From positions 51,034,955 through 51,098,954 of the forward strand of contig NC_086375.1 of the NCBI RefSeq assembly GCF_036588685.1: a DNA stretch of 64,000 nucleotides. The letters are read 5' to 3'. This DNA is from Mytilus trossulus (lineage: Eukaryota > Mollusca > Bivalvia > Mytilida > Mytilidae). Of this stretch, positions 36,557 through 47,899 are shown in pieces. A program made the translations under genes and the position numbers. Each line of letters starts with the position of its first letter. Position 1 is the first letter of the stretch. Under the pieces are notes generated by a model. The model saw only the letters and a program-made list of their open reading frames with translations. It searched no databases and was not told the origin of the DNA.

Positions 36557-36693
36557 AATTTAACGTGTGAATGCGAGTTATCATAGGTTACCAGTGCATT
36601 TAGATTTAACGTGTGAATGCGAGTTGTCATATGTTACCAGTGCATTTAGATTTAACGTGTGAATGCGAGTTGTCATAGGTTACCAGTGCATTT
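36557..36693 (+). repeat. Three tandem 46-bp repeats in the 3' UTR of the ankyrin-cGLR gene
   Basis: The unit begins near TTAACGTGTGAATGCGAGTT; TAACGTGTG recurs at 36561, 36607 and 36653, an exact 46-bp period with one or two substitutions. It starts 22 bp after the stop codon. AATAAA occurs later at 37104-37109. Confidence 0.9.
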
Positions 36694-37030
36694 ATCCGAA
36701 TGCTTAGAAAGACAAATACAAATTGTATTTTACACAGATCAATTATAGGTCTTCAATATTCTCTCAGAAAATGAAACAGACCATCGTGTCAGTTTCGCAA
36801 AACTTGAAGTGCTATAGAAATTCACCATCTCGTGATTGGGATATTGCGTCCAGATGAAAGTTGGTGTTGGTAGCAAAATGGCTTCATGATTACTCTTAAA
36901 GAAAAAAACTGTATATAGTGAATTGTCCCTTCGTTCTTTACTTTAAGTTGAATTTGGTTGATGTTTTTCGTGTGTGTGTGTGTGTGTTGTTTCGTTCTTT
37001 TGCAAATTAATTTGTTTAGAAATCAATTAA
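36694..37030. other. Probable 3' UTR, no further feature
   Basis: Non-coding AT-rich sequence with a short (GT)n at about 36970-36988. The next AATAAA (37104-37109) could end the ankyrin-cGLR transcript. Confidence 0.35.
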
Positions 37031-37306
37031 ATAATGACTAAAACTCGTATTACATACCCATTCACTGGTACTCAATATTGTTTACTCATTGTGTACGGTG
37101 ATAAATAAACAAATATAATTAGGAAAACTTAGCATGACCACAGTGCACAGCGATAATAGAGGTAAAGGTCTTATACCCTCGTCCTATAGTGAGGGGGTAA
37201 GGGGATCCCGACAGCATAACAGCAAATTGATTTGGCTTATAACAGATATCAAGGAATTAAAATGGACAAAAACAGATAACAGTAAATGAAATATTAAAAT
37301 AAGTCG

Positions 37307-37369
37307 GGTCCTGGACTGATTGAAAGATTATGTCTCCATCATATGAAAATCAAGCACAATCCCTTCCGT
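37307..37369 (-). repeat. Fragment of the RT-element 3' tail
   Basis: GGACTGATTGAAAGATTATG and CATCATATGAAAATCA match 31617-31665 in the same orientation. The adjoining MITE splits this fragment from the RT piece at 37665-37757. Confidence 0.6.
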
Positions 37370-37651
37370 TTAAGGTGGTACCCAACACTTTCACTAAAAT
37401 TAATTTGGCTCGTTTAATTTTTCATAAAATTTTGACAAAGTATTTTCTTTGACCCTTTAACAAAAATATAAAAAAATCAAAAAATTTGAACCAAGCGTTT
37501 TATCAGAAAAAATACACTGGTTATATAGCAGTTCGACAAACACTAATTTTGATCATTGAGAAGCTTTATATTGCCTTCACAACGCGACGTAATCAAAACG
37601 TTTAGCTGATATTACAGAGTTATCTCCCTGTAGTGTTAGGTACCACCTTAA
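37370..37651. mobile_element. TTAA-flanked MITE with GGTGGTACC ends
   Basis: TTAA at 37370-37373 and 37648-37651 encloses an element starting GGTGGTACCCAACACT and ending AGTGTTAGGTACCACC. TTAA duplication is the piggyBac pattern. It lies between the tail and RT parts of an RT-element fragment, so it inserted after that fragment. The 72-codon frame over its right half is not a gene. Confidence 0.8.
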
Positions 37652-37664
37652 GTTGTTGAATTTT

Positions 37665-37757
37665 TTCATTAAGTGTAACTCATAAACAATACAGAAACAG
37701 GTCCGCAATAAGTGGTGCACAGTTAGTCCCCATTGAAATTCTGATAGCTTGACAATA
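37665..37757 (-). pseudogene. RT fragment around the GTNCAPL motif
   Basis: Minus-strand reading gives AIRISMGTNCAPLIADLFLY followed by a frame break. It overlaps the motif at which the 31.8-32.5 kb copy is truncated and extends slightly further upstream. It is the middle part of the same RT family. Confidence 0.6.
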
Positions 37758-39279
37758 TATATATAGTGAATATACGTAAACTCCATAGCAGACAAAAATG
37801 ATATCTAGTAAAAAAAAATAAGTGCAGTTATGGTATCAAAGCAGGTCCAATTGACATAGTTCTTTTGTATGTTTTTACTAAAAAATGACCTGAAAGAGTT
37901 TGAAGATATATATTTGCATTCTGAATTTTCTTAAATGCACGTTCAATGCATTATGTGTGTGATTTTTTTTCTTAATAAGACTACGAGGCACAGTGGTATA
38001 TAGGGTAAAAAAAATCACAAGGCTTGAAGCACAAATTATAAGCATGCAATTTATCAAGTACTTTTAATATAATTTTGACTGCAACTATTCCACTATTTTC
38101 AAAGGCCTTATTTGAACAACTTATTATTAGGTATTTGAGTGTACCAAGTGTACTAGTAAGTAGAATACATAGTTTAGTAGTGGAACAATAGCTTAAAGAC
38201 GAAATAAATCTTTGTTTGTAATGAGTTATGTGCAGCTTCGGAACCCAGTACATGGTTTGAACTTTCATTGTACAATGTATTTGGTTCTGCTTTGAAAAGA
38301 ATCACGGATCTGAGCATGTGTAGAACTTTATCATATACAATGCTAACTGGTAGTAAAGACCTACATGTACATGTAGTTTTTAATTGAGATCCTCATCAGA
38401 TATCGATCCCTGCCATATATTTTCCTTTTTGTCGTATTAAGAAATGCTAGAATTTAATATGTACGTATGGGAAACAAGGACCATTATCCCCATACAAAAA
38501 AAATCTAAATACAGCCTTCATCACGGAGCCTTGGTTCACACCGAACAGCAAGCTACATGTTCATTAAAAAATGGATTTTATTACAAAGTATAATCATAAG
38601 ATATACTGGAATTGTCCTGGATATCACTGATATTAATATGTTAATGTGTTTATCTGTGATGGGTATATATTAATGAAATCCTTCACCGAATACGGTACCA
38701 CCATATTACTAGTGGTAGACCCCAATGACCAATAATCTTCGATTTCTACCGAATATGGACTGTAAAAAAAAATGCTAACATTCCAATTTTCAATAACAGT
38801 TACTAACAGCAACTATATTATCACAATAACAGATAACAAAAAACCTAATAGTCCAATAACAGCTAACAATGAATAAGACAATAACAGCTAACAGCAAACA
38901 TATTTTCAGAATAACAAATAACAAAGAATTAAACTGCCCCATAACAGCATAACATGTAAACCCCTTGCCCCCTCTATAGTTAGCATACTAACAATATAAT
39001 ATAAAGAGGAATATAATAGTGTTTACTAATTTTGATGTGTTGGGGCTTTTGATTTTACCATTTATCAAGGGAACTTCTGTTTTGAATTTTCCTTGGAGTT
39101 CGGTAATATTATTATTTTACTTTTTACACCACTGTTGTCATGATTGGTAAATTATAAACTATATGTCCCAACAAAAAGAACTATTAGTTTAAACAAGACA
39201 AAAACCATTTGACAATTTTAATATCTGAAAAGTTTAAATTATTTTATTTCCGATGTCTTAGATTCTTCTGTTCTAAAGT

Positions 39280-39630
39280 ATGTTTAACGAGAGAAATTTA
39301 TGTATTACTGAAAAATTATTACACCAGGGTTTTCGATATCACAAACTAGTCAAAACATTTACTAAATTTTATCATCGGTATAAAGACATCATTCGTAAAT
39401 ATAGCTCAACATGCAGACTTTTTATACGTTCAGGTATTTCACATCCAATTTTTTATGGAAATATTCTTTATAAAGCACAAAGGTGTCAGTATTCACCTCA
39501 TAAACTTACAAAACCTTTGAATAGACTTATTAAGAAGGGATATAATTACGATACTGTTGTCAAGTCATTAAAGATTGCATATTTTGGCGTTAATATTGAG
39601 TCACTGATAAGGTCTTTGCGTCGGAACTAA
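39280..39630 (+). pseudogene. Reverse transcriptase C-terminal fragment, second copy
   Basis: A 116-codon frame nearly identical to the C-terminal part of the RT at 31765-32537 (RNLCITEKLLHQGFRYHKLV, SGISHPIFYGNILYKAQ, IAYFGVNIESLI) but in opposite orientation. It is severely 5'-truncated, which fits incomplete reverse transcription. Its 3' tail follows at 39631-40270. Confidence 0.8.
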
Positions 39631-40270
39631 ACACATTTATTCTAAAAACAGTTGTTGGCATGACACGGGTTATGTTCTTCTCATATATGTTATGATGGTA
39701 TGATACTAAACCCCTTACGGGAAGGATTGTGCCTGATGTTCATATGATGAAATCATAATCTTTCAGTCAGTTTAATTGAAGTCTGGAGCTGGCATGTCAG
39801 TTAACTGCTAGTAGTCTGTTGTTATTTATGTATTATTGTCATTTTGTTTATTTTCTTTGGTTACATCTTCTGACATCAGACTCGGACTTCTCTTGAACTG
39901 AATTTTAATGTGCGTATTGTTATGCTTTTACTTTTCTACACTGGTTAGAGGTATAGGGGGAGGGTTGAGATCTCACAAACATGTTTAACCCCGCCGCATT
40001 TTTGCGCCTGTCCCAAGTCAGGAGCCTCTGGCCTTTGTTAGTCTTGTATTATTTAAATTTTAGTTTCTTGTGTACAATTTGGAAATTAGTATGGCGTTCA
40101 TTATCACTGAACTAGTATATATTTGTTTAGGGGCCAGCTGAAGGACGCCTCCGGGTGCGGGAATTTCTCGCTACATTGAAGACCTGTTGGTGACCTTCTG
40201 CTGTTGTGTTTTTTTATTTTGGTCGGGTTGTTGTCTCTTTGACACATTCCCCATTTCCATTCTCAATTTT
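39631..40270 (+). repeat. 3' tail of the RT element, second copy
   Basis: Same tail as at 31120-31764, inverted: GGGTTATGTTCTTCTCATAT, TAAACCCCTTACGGGA, GAGGGTTGAGATCTCACAAA, CCCCGCCGCATTTTTGCGCC and a terminal CTCAATTTTATTACAATTAA. The two copies are old enough to show many substitutions. Confidence 0.7.
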
Positions 40271-40699
40271 ATTACAATTAAGTAGTACACGATTGACGAA
40301 GTAACATTACCAGAAAGGATAAGGTCAAACAATGATTATGATACGAAAATGTTTAGTCCTGCAGGTGCATATAAGCAAAATAGAAGGACATCTGCTGTTA
40401 TATAAATCATTCCATCCAACACTATACTATCGATGAGATGTACTTCGTACAACACTAGAAAATAATACGGGAAGATGTTATCTGTTTTAAAAGTATATAT
40501 TTAGCTTTAATACTATGAAAATACACCAAGACTTTACTATTTTGTGTTAAAATAAGCTTAAATGCCCAGTAATGCCCAGAATTCCCCATTTCTGGTAGTA
40601 CATGTATTGCCCAGCCCGGAGAAACCCAGGATTTCCCGGGTGGGTATTACTTTGCCAACCCTGCCCTGGTCACTTAAGCAAGATATTAAGATCATCTAA

Positions 40700-41760
40700 C
40701 CCAAATGACATCAGACAGAGTCGAGACTCAAACTCTTGTTACATATCCATTCAGTGGTACAAAATATTGAAGACTCATTATATATGGTGATAGGTGAATA
40801 AATCTTATTATTAAAACTTAATCTGACCACTGTGCACAGCGATAAATCGAGTTAAAGTTCTAATGAAAAGTAAGATGGGTTTATCCTCGTCCTATGGTAT
40901 GGGCCTGGGGGATCACATCAGACCACTGCAGCATGAAAAGGGATCAAGGTGAAAACGACTGACTTGTGATTCTTGAGCTACCTCGAGAGAAAAATAAGAT
41001 GTATGTGTGAATAAGATGTCCATTTAAGAATATGTGACTTACTCATCCATATACAGAAGTGGGAAATACAGATACAGATCCTCCCCTTATAAACTTTAAT
41101 ATCAAGGTGCACAAAAGAACATACCCAGTACAAAGCAGCATTTAATTTCAAAATAACGATTTTATATAAATTTAAGAAATATGCTATTGCTTACTGACTT
41201 TTGATTTTGCCATTTATCAAGGAAACTTCTGTTTTCAATTTTCCTTGGAGTTTATTATAAATATTATTTTAACAATACTGTTTCCATGTTTGGTAAATTA
41301 TAACATACGTCCCAACAACAAGAACTTTTAGTTTAAACAAGACAAATAAAATAAAATTGAGAATACAAATGGGGAATGTGTCAAAGAGACCCGACCCGAC
41401 CATAGAACAGCAGATGGTCACCATAAGGTCTTCAATTCAGCAAAAATTCCAACACCCAGAGGCACCCTTCAGCTAGACCAGCTTATTCCGTTACAAGTTT
41501 ATTTTCCCCCCTATGTCTTGCATTTTTCTGCATTGAGTATGTTTACAATTAGGTAGTGCACGAAGTAACATTACCAGAAAGGATAAGGTCAAACAATGAT
41601 TATGATATGAAGATTTCTAGAAGTCTAGGCGCATATAAGGCAAATAGGAGGAAATCTGCTCATATGTAAATCATTCCATCCAACACTCTAATATCGGCAG
41701 ATGAATTTCATACAACTTCAGTAAATAATACAGGAAGATGCTATTTTGTGTAATACCCAG
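40700..41760 (+). repeat. Local duplicated segment, copy 2
   Basis: Contains blocks A' (40720-40940), B' (41190-41345) and C' (41540-41750) in the same order as copy 1 but compacted. Between B' and C' sits a short tail-only fragment of the RT element (41345-41480, minus sense), where copy 1 has a longer insertion in plus sense. Confidence 0.65.
41345..41480 (-). repeat. Solo tail fragment of the RT element
   Basis: AAAATTGAGAATACAAATGG, GTCAAAGAGACCCGACCCG, AAGGTCTTCAATTCAGCAA and CACCCTTCAGCTAG match the terminal part of the tails at 31.1 and 40.2 kb. Confidence 0.6.
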
Positions 41761-42194
41761 AACCAATACAAAGTACTGATAAAAAATTAATGGTAGTTAT
41801 CAAAAGCTAGCTCAGAGCCAATAACACCTAATAATAAAATCATGTTTCCAAAATAACTTTATAAACAATTCTGTTTTTACTGTGTTATAAATTAAAGTTT
41901 CTTTTCTGAAATTTCTGCATTTCATACATCTTCTCTGGTTTTGGTATTACAATCACCAGTAAGGATATTCACTGTCTTATAATGTAGTCCTTGGTGGAAG
42001 GTTGTCTTATTGGTAATATAGGTAAAAGTAACATCAGTTTACAGGAATAAACAACCAATCTATGACTATTGCAAGGCAATATACAGTCCCCTACTGGTTA
42101 AAATGTGTTGTATTGGAACAAAATTCTAACTTGATCTATAACTAATCATGGAGTAAACTATATAAATAATATCAAGTCAATATATACAAAAATT

Positions 42195-43145
42195 TGTAAG
42201 GGTTCCGCGGAACCCAGTGTCTCGCCTACTATTGCTGTAAATCACAGGCTCAACAAAAATGAGGAAACAATCAATAAAAATATTCCTCATGATACTATCT
42301 TTTGATTGTAAGAAGCTTCTGTCCAAGTTTGGTAAAAATCTAGGATAGTTAATGAATCTAATAAATGTTTTGAAAACTTTAACTGCAGACTGTATGCAAT
42401 GCTAACTGGAAGAAAATCTAAGTCCAAATTTACTTCTGGATACTATCTTATGATCATAAATAAGCTACTGTCCAAGTTTGGTACAAACCCAGGATAGTTT
42501 AAGAAAGTAAACTTTCCCCACAGAAAAACTAAGTCCATTTAAAAGTAAATTATTTTTTCACAAAATTTACTTCTGGATACTATCTTATGATCATAAGCAA
42601 GCTTCTGTCCAAGTTTTGTACAAACCCAGGATAGTTTAGGAAAGTTATTAAAATTCTAAAAACTTTCACCACAGAGTGAATGTAATGTTTCCCCGCAGAA
42701 AAAAACTAAGTCCATTTATAAGTAAAATACGGAAAAAATGGAATTTTATTTTTACAAAATTTACTTCTGGATACTATCTTATGATCATGAACAAGCTTCT
42801 GTCCAAGTTTGGTACAAATCAAGGATAGTTTAAGAAAGTTATTAAAATTCTTAAAACTTTAACCACAGAGTGAATGTAATGTTTCCCTGCAGAAAAAACT
42901 AAGTCCATTTATAAGTAAAATAAGGAAAAAAATGAATTTTATTTTACAAAATTTACTTCTGGATACTATCTTATGATCATAAACAAGCTTTTGTCCAAGT
43001 TTGGTAGAAATCCAGTACAGTTTAAGAAAGTTATTAAAATTTCAAAAACTTTAACCACAGAGTGAATAATTGTGGACGCCGCCGACGACGACGGAAAGTA
43101 GGATTGCTTAGTCTCGCTTTTTCGACTAAAGTCGAAGGCTTGACA
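42195..43145. repeat. Tandem-core dispersed repeat (GTCTCGC ends)
   Basis: Starts GGTTCCGCGGAACCC (a perfect palindrome) GTGTCTCGCC and ends at GTCTCGCTTTTTCGACTAAA. Inside are about five diverged units of 130-200 bp marked by ACTATCTTATGATCATAA and TCTGTCCAAGTTTGGTA (about 42290, 42440, 42565, 42760, 42955). A single unit also occurs at 51885-52010. Non-coding. Confidence 0.75.
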
Positions 43146-43149
43146 AAAA

Positions 43150-43520
43150 GGACAAACAGTGTGGAAAACTAACTATTTGAGTGAATTTTTCTAAATCCAA
43201 GGACCATAACTCTGCACAAAATCCAAACCTGAAATGTAACTTATGATAAAACTACAATACAACTATCAAATCAATACCTTCAAGAATCTTTAAAAAAATT
43301 GTGGAAAATTTAGTTAATTTTCTAAGTCAAAGGACCACAACTCTGAACAAAATCACTAGAACAAAATTCAAACTGTCACTTGTCATAATAAAACAATACA
43401 CCAAATTATGAAATATCAAATCAATATCTTTAAGCATGAAGAAAAATAATGTGGAAAACTGATTTGACAGACTGACACTGTCAGACTTATAACACAATGA
43501 AGCCAATCTGATTTTTAAAT
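43150..43520. repeat. Diverged tandem repeat
   Basis: About two and a half units of roughly 140-150 bp marked by GTGGAAAACT, AAGGACCATAACTCTG or AAGGACCACAACTCTG and TATCAAATCAATA. Follows directly on the GTCTCGC repeat. 43521-44020 shows nothing else recognisable. Confidence 0.5.
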
Positions 43521-44022
43521 TGTAACAGTGGATATATGTCCTAAATCAACTTGGTCAGAATATGTTAACAATATCAAATAAATGCATATAAAACAACAAT
43601 ATATACATGTATGTTTACAGATACTTTATTTTCAGGATGTACATTGCACATTCCCATTTTATGGTACTACATGTATTTGTAATGCTTCAGTTATGACAAT
43701 AAACCATTGCAGCAAATACCAGAGGCAAAAAACTCTAGTATTATTTCACCTTTGTTATCATAAATATAAGAACAGTTTTGTACCTCTAATTTATATTTGA
43801 TATATCAATACTCATATAGATAATGAATAAATGAGTATTTAACATTGATAGTGTTTCCTGTATATGGGGATTTATGTAATTTTTTCAGAGGCCTCTTTAT
43901 TTTTACCAGTTTCTCACCAAAATGCCTTAATTTACTTCTATGATAAGGGTCTAATCAATTTTTCTTAGCTGCAATTAGACTTTGTATGCCTAAATTATTT
44001 CCATTCCTTTCTGATAATTATA

Positions 44023-44200
44023 TACAGTGAAACCTGTTTTAAGAGACACAGAAGGTAGAGCAAAAATCTTGTCTCTTAAGAGAGGTGGTCTTTTATTACA
44101 AATTCAATTTATGTGAAAGGTACTTTAGAGGGATCTAAAATTGGTGGTCTTTTAACACAGGTTTTGGATAAATACAGGTGGTCTCTTAAACAGGATTGTA
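44023..44200. mobile_element. Foldback MITE (TACAGTGAAACCTG type)
   Basis: TACAGTGAAACCTGTTTTAA at 44023 is answered by CTTAAACAGGATTGTA at 44200. The inner GAGAC / GGTGGTCTCTTAA parts are also inverse. A very widespread small repeat type in invertebrates. Confidence 0.7.
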
Positions 44201-44433
44201 TATATATGTAGTTCTCAAGTAAAGCATGATACACAAAAACATGTGTGAGAATGCAATAATATTCTGCATATTCATTAACAATAATTAGATGATTTTGGAA
44301 TGTATCATTCATTTGAACAATATCTATGAATGTTCTCATTATTATCATTTCTCAACAAAACAACATATGGATAATATAATGATCACTTTACATCAAAATA
44401 AAAACTACACTTTCCACTCGAATCACATCTAGT

Positions 44434-44439
44434 TTTATT
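44434..44439 (-). terminator. Candidate poly(A) signal of AP2S1
   Basis: TTTATT on the plus strand (AATAAA on minus), about 230 bp after the AP2S1 stop codon. The region between is non-coding. Confidence 0.4.
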
Positions 44440-44668
44440 CATTTTTTACGCAAATATTTTACCTTAAACTCAAATGCTGTCTTCAGAAACATAATTTGAT
44501 TTTTACATATGGACTAAGACATTAATCTAAATAGCTGATTATAGTAACATTTCAGAAAACAACCAACTATTATAAAGTTCACAGTTGTAAAATCATACAC
44601 AATATCATACATGACATTTCTGCCTACAACACTTTGGTCTATATTTATTAAGTCCTATAACATATTAT

Positions 44669-46846
44669 TTATTCTAATGATGATAACATGAGAAGTTGTT
44701 TTAAAACTTTTGTTTGACTTGTCTCTCGAATTTCTCCCGCTAAAAACATCTCATCCACTACACTGTAAACCTAAAAATAATAAATAAGTAAGTAAAAATG
44801 AAGTTTCCAATCATATAAACTGTTGACACAAAGATATGTCTTGTCTGTCAGTAGAAAATTCCAAAACAGACAATCTGATGAATAGCAACATTGCTAATTC
44901 AGGACTATGACCTGGGGGACAGTGCTCCAAAATTGATGGCAAACTGGGATTTTAAAACATTTAAAACCTGCTGCATTTGTTTGCACCTATCCTAAGTCAG
45001 GAACCTGTTGTTCAGTGGTTGTCGTTTGATGATGTGGACCATAAGTTTTTCTCCTTTCTTTGTGTTTTTTTTTTTATATAGATTAGAACATTGGTTTTCC
45101 TGATTTCACTGTACAGACCCTTAAAGGAATGTATGAATTCAATAGAAACCAATTACTTTCATTTTGTTGAGGCTCAACATTGAGAACACAGAAGATAGAA
45201 AATAAATAGTCAGAACTTCATAATGAAAATTCTGTAATTGCAGGACTTGTTCTGTCAGTTACATCATGAATTTTATAAGATTGAAAGATTAATTGTTGGT
45301 GTTTCTTTTTACATCAATTTCAGCTCACTTGGCTATGACAAGCTTTATTGGTTGAGGAAGCCAGGGAGAAAACCACCAAGTTCAAAAGGAATACATACAT
45401 GTACATGCTCATTGTTGAAGGCCATACAGTGACCTATACATGTAGTTGTTAATGTTTGTGTCATTTTGGTCTTTTGTGGATACATGTAGTTGTTTCAGTG
45501 GCAATCATACCACATCTTCTTTTTTATATGTACTGTCATTCATAAATCAAATAAGATCCTAGTATTCAACATGTATAATTATGAACACAAAATAAAGGTG
45601 TTCTATTGAGATACAAATTCATACATTATAAATACTTTACCTTATAAAAGTTGAATACAAGATCTAATTCACAGACATTATGGAAATATTCATTAAGCAC
45701 TTCTACAAAGTTGTGTATTGCCTCTAAGTATGCAAGATTGTTGTCGTTTACATCAACACAGATACAGAAATATAAACCAGCATATCTTCTGTACACAATC
45801 TTAAAATTCCTAAACTGTAAAAAATAAAAATACATATTATAATAGCAGGTGCATGTATATCTATAGTAGAAAGAATCTTATACACGTTAAAAGTATCATT
45901 GGATTGCTTGAACGTAATCTCCCAGTAAGCATTCATTATTGTTCATTATTCATTATTTTGTACATACATTTGGCCTTTAGTTTTCTCATTTAAATTGCTT
46001 TACATGTGTCATGGCGGGGTATTTATGGCTGACTTTGCAGCATGGGCAAACATTGTTGAAGGTCATACTATACAACATGTAAGATGACAAGAAATCATGA
46101 AAGTTAATATCTGTGTCATTTGGTCTCTTGTGAGGTTTCTCATTGGCAATCATACCACATCTTCAATTTTATAACAATTAAAACTGTTGACAACATCACA
46201 TTTCTATGTTAAGGGAACTATAAATTGAGCATCAAAATCCATACTTTGCATTTTTTTTATTTAGAATTGTATATCAAATCGTAATACATTTTTTGTAAGT
46301 GTGCTTAGTTTCAAGTTGATGTTTTAGCATTTTTATGATACACCACTTGAATCTTACTGTGTCCACTTTTTTTCATGAATCATATTGCATTACACTGAGG
46401 GCTGTTCCAGAAAAAACTATGTCCCCCCCAGGGAAGGCAATTTTTTTAAATATTATGTGGGTGGTTGTATTTGAAATACCAAAATGCAAAGGGAGTGCTG
46501 TTCTAATTAAATTTAATTTCTGTGGGGGGTGGGGGTTAAAAAAAAGTGCCGTCCCTGGGGGGGACATAGTATTTTCTGGAACAGCCCTGAGTGATACATA
46601 TGTATAAAATTTTAGTACAAGTGACACTTAAAAAATAATTGTGTTTGTTCATATGATAGGAGGTATTGTACATGGGGTAGTATAACATAGCATACCTCTA
46701 CAAAGTTAGTGTGTTTAGCATCACGGACAGTAACAACAGCGTGCACTTCTTCAATTAGTTTCTGTTTTTCATCATCATCAAAATGCATATACCACTTAGC
46801 CAGACGGGTTTTGCCAGCCCGGTTCTGTATCAGGATAAAACGAATC
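44669..46846 (-). CDS. AP2S1: AP-2 complex sigma subunit (clathrin adaptor)
   Basis: Small subunit of the AP-2 adaptor, which binds dileucine cargo signals in clathrin-mediated endocytosis at the plasma membrane. Minus-strand exons with GT-AG borders: about 46697-46846 ([20 protein letters not shown] ... [11 protein letters not shown]), 45641-45814 ([20 protein letters not shown] ... [10 protein letters not shown], 58 residues) and 44669-44770 ([20 protein letters not shown] ... LSSLE, stop). All are phase 0 and near-identical to animal sigma-2 by recollection of the family, giving about 142 residues with the initiator Met. The Met is not on the first visible exon; it must come from an upstream exon (candidate ATG at 54264-54266). 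Introns carry SINE-like repeats and the 46393-46593 MITE. Confidence 0.96.
46393..46593. mobile_element. Foldback MITE with ~45-bp inverted ends
   Basis: GGGCTGTTCCAGAAAA...CTATGTCCCCCC at the left is inverted at the right (GGGGGGACATAGTATTTTCT...GGAACAGCCC). Open frames on both strands read almost the same peptide ([12 protein letters not shown] / [12 protein letters not shown]) for this reason. It lies in an AP2S1 intron. Confidence 0.85.
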
Positions 46847-47163
46847 TAGAAAAAAATGTATTGTAAATTTACAGTTAATACCTTAAAGTTAAATAGCAGC
46901 AAAAGTTTAATATATAACTTACTCAAATTACTAGACAGACTGCTGGACATTGGTCAACATCCTGGTATTAGCATGTTTCTTTTTCACAAGACCAGTAATG
47001 ATAAAAGTTTCTTTAATAAGGACTTTTGAAATGGAAGTCAAATGTCATTAAATTCCCTTTGCCTGTGTGAATTTGTCTCTTGAATAATTCAGAATACATG
47101 TTACTCTAGAATACAGCTTCAAAATATACAGGTATATAACATGTATAAGATAAGATAATATGT

Positions 47164-47739
47164 ATGCATGTACAATTTGTAGATTATAACATGCCCGTTT
47201 CCATATTGGCCCTGGTAAATACAAAACCTAAAACTAGTAGCATTGGAACTCAAATTCATCCTGATTTAAAGGACAGTACCATGCAAACATCCCCTCCAGA
47301 GGTGCATTCAAAAAATGTTGAAAGGTGCATTCAATCAACTCCTGATATTAATAATACCTCTAAATCGTACTCCCAGGAAAACAAGGACAAAAGACTTGTG
47401 AATAGATCCCAACAACAGAAAATTAGTAGAAATTTTAATAACAACAACATTCTTGTCATCGGAAGTTCCCTTCTGAAAAGCATAAATACAAGAGACCTGA
47501 TTAACACCCGTGTATCAACAAACAGAGGTGCAAGAATTATTGATATTATCAATATTGTTAAAGATACTGACATAAGGCAATATCGATCAATCATTGTCCA
47601 TATTGGTGGGAATGATATAAGCAATGGTGCCCCCCTGGATTTGATCCAAGAGAACTATGAAAGTCTGCTGTACTTGCTCAGATCTAAAGCAGATATGAAC
47701 ACCAACATTATTGTTTTTATTAAATTCATCAAACAATGA
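47164..47739 (+). pseudogene. LINE ORF1, SGNH/esterase-like part, frameshifted
   Basis: A 191-codon frame. The C-terminal half reads NILVIGSSLLKSIN, TNRGARIIDIINIVKD and YRSIIVHIGGNDISNG, resembling SGNH hydrolases (block I serine in GSS, block III GGND), the esterase type known from CR1/L2 ORF1 proteins. It stops after FIKFIKQ without the block V Asp/His. In the +1 frame two CCHC knuckles follow at once (47738-47868: CQYCGERGHDLTTC, CFSCNSFGHKKKFC). A deletion/frameshift has probably joined the two parts. Confidence 0.7.
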
Positions 47740-47899
47740 TTACTGTCAATACTGTGGTGAAAGAGGTCATGACCTAACTACATGTAGACATGGTAAACCC
47801 GTGTCTTGTTTCTCCTGTAATTCATTTGGTCATAAGAAGAAATTTTGTGATCTGTATTGGAGTTAAAAAATTGGCAAAGAAGATATAGCCATTTCATCT

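Larger units (their letters stand above)
37030..40560 (+). repeat. Local duplicated segment, copy 1 (expanded by insertions)
   Basis: Three blocks recur in the same order 1.2-3.7 kb downstream. Block A is 37030-37230 (CCACAGTGCACAGCGATAA, CCTCGTCCTATAG). Block B is 39040-39195 (CCATTTATCAAGG, TTTTCCTTGGAGTT, AGTTTAAACAAGACAAA). Block C is 40270-40510 (GAAGTAACATTACCAGAAAG, AAATCATTCCATCCAACAC). The spaces hold RT-element pieces, a TTAA-flanked MITE and a stretch with degenerate AATAACAGCTAACA repeats (38795-38955). Confidence 0.65.

Noticed and set aside
46335-46627. Two overlapping opposite-strand ORFs with nearly the same peptide
   Set aside because: Explained by the inverted ends of the foldback MITE.
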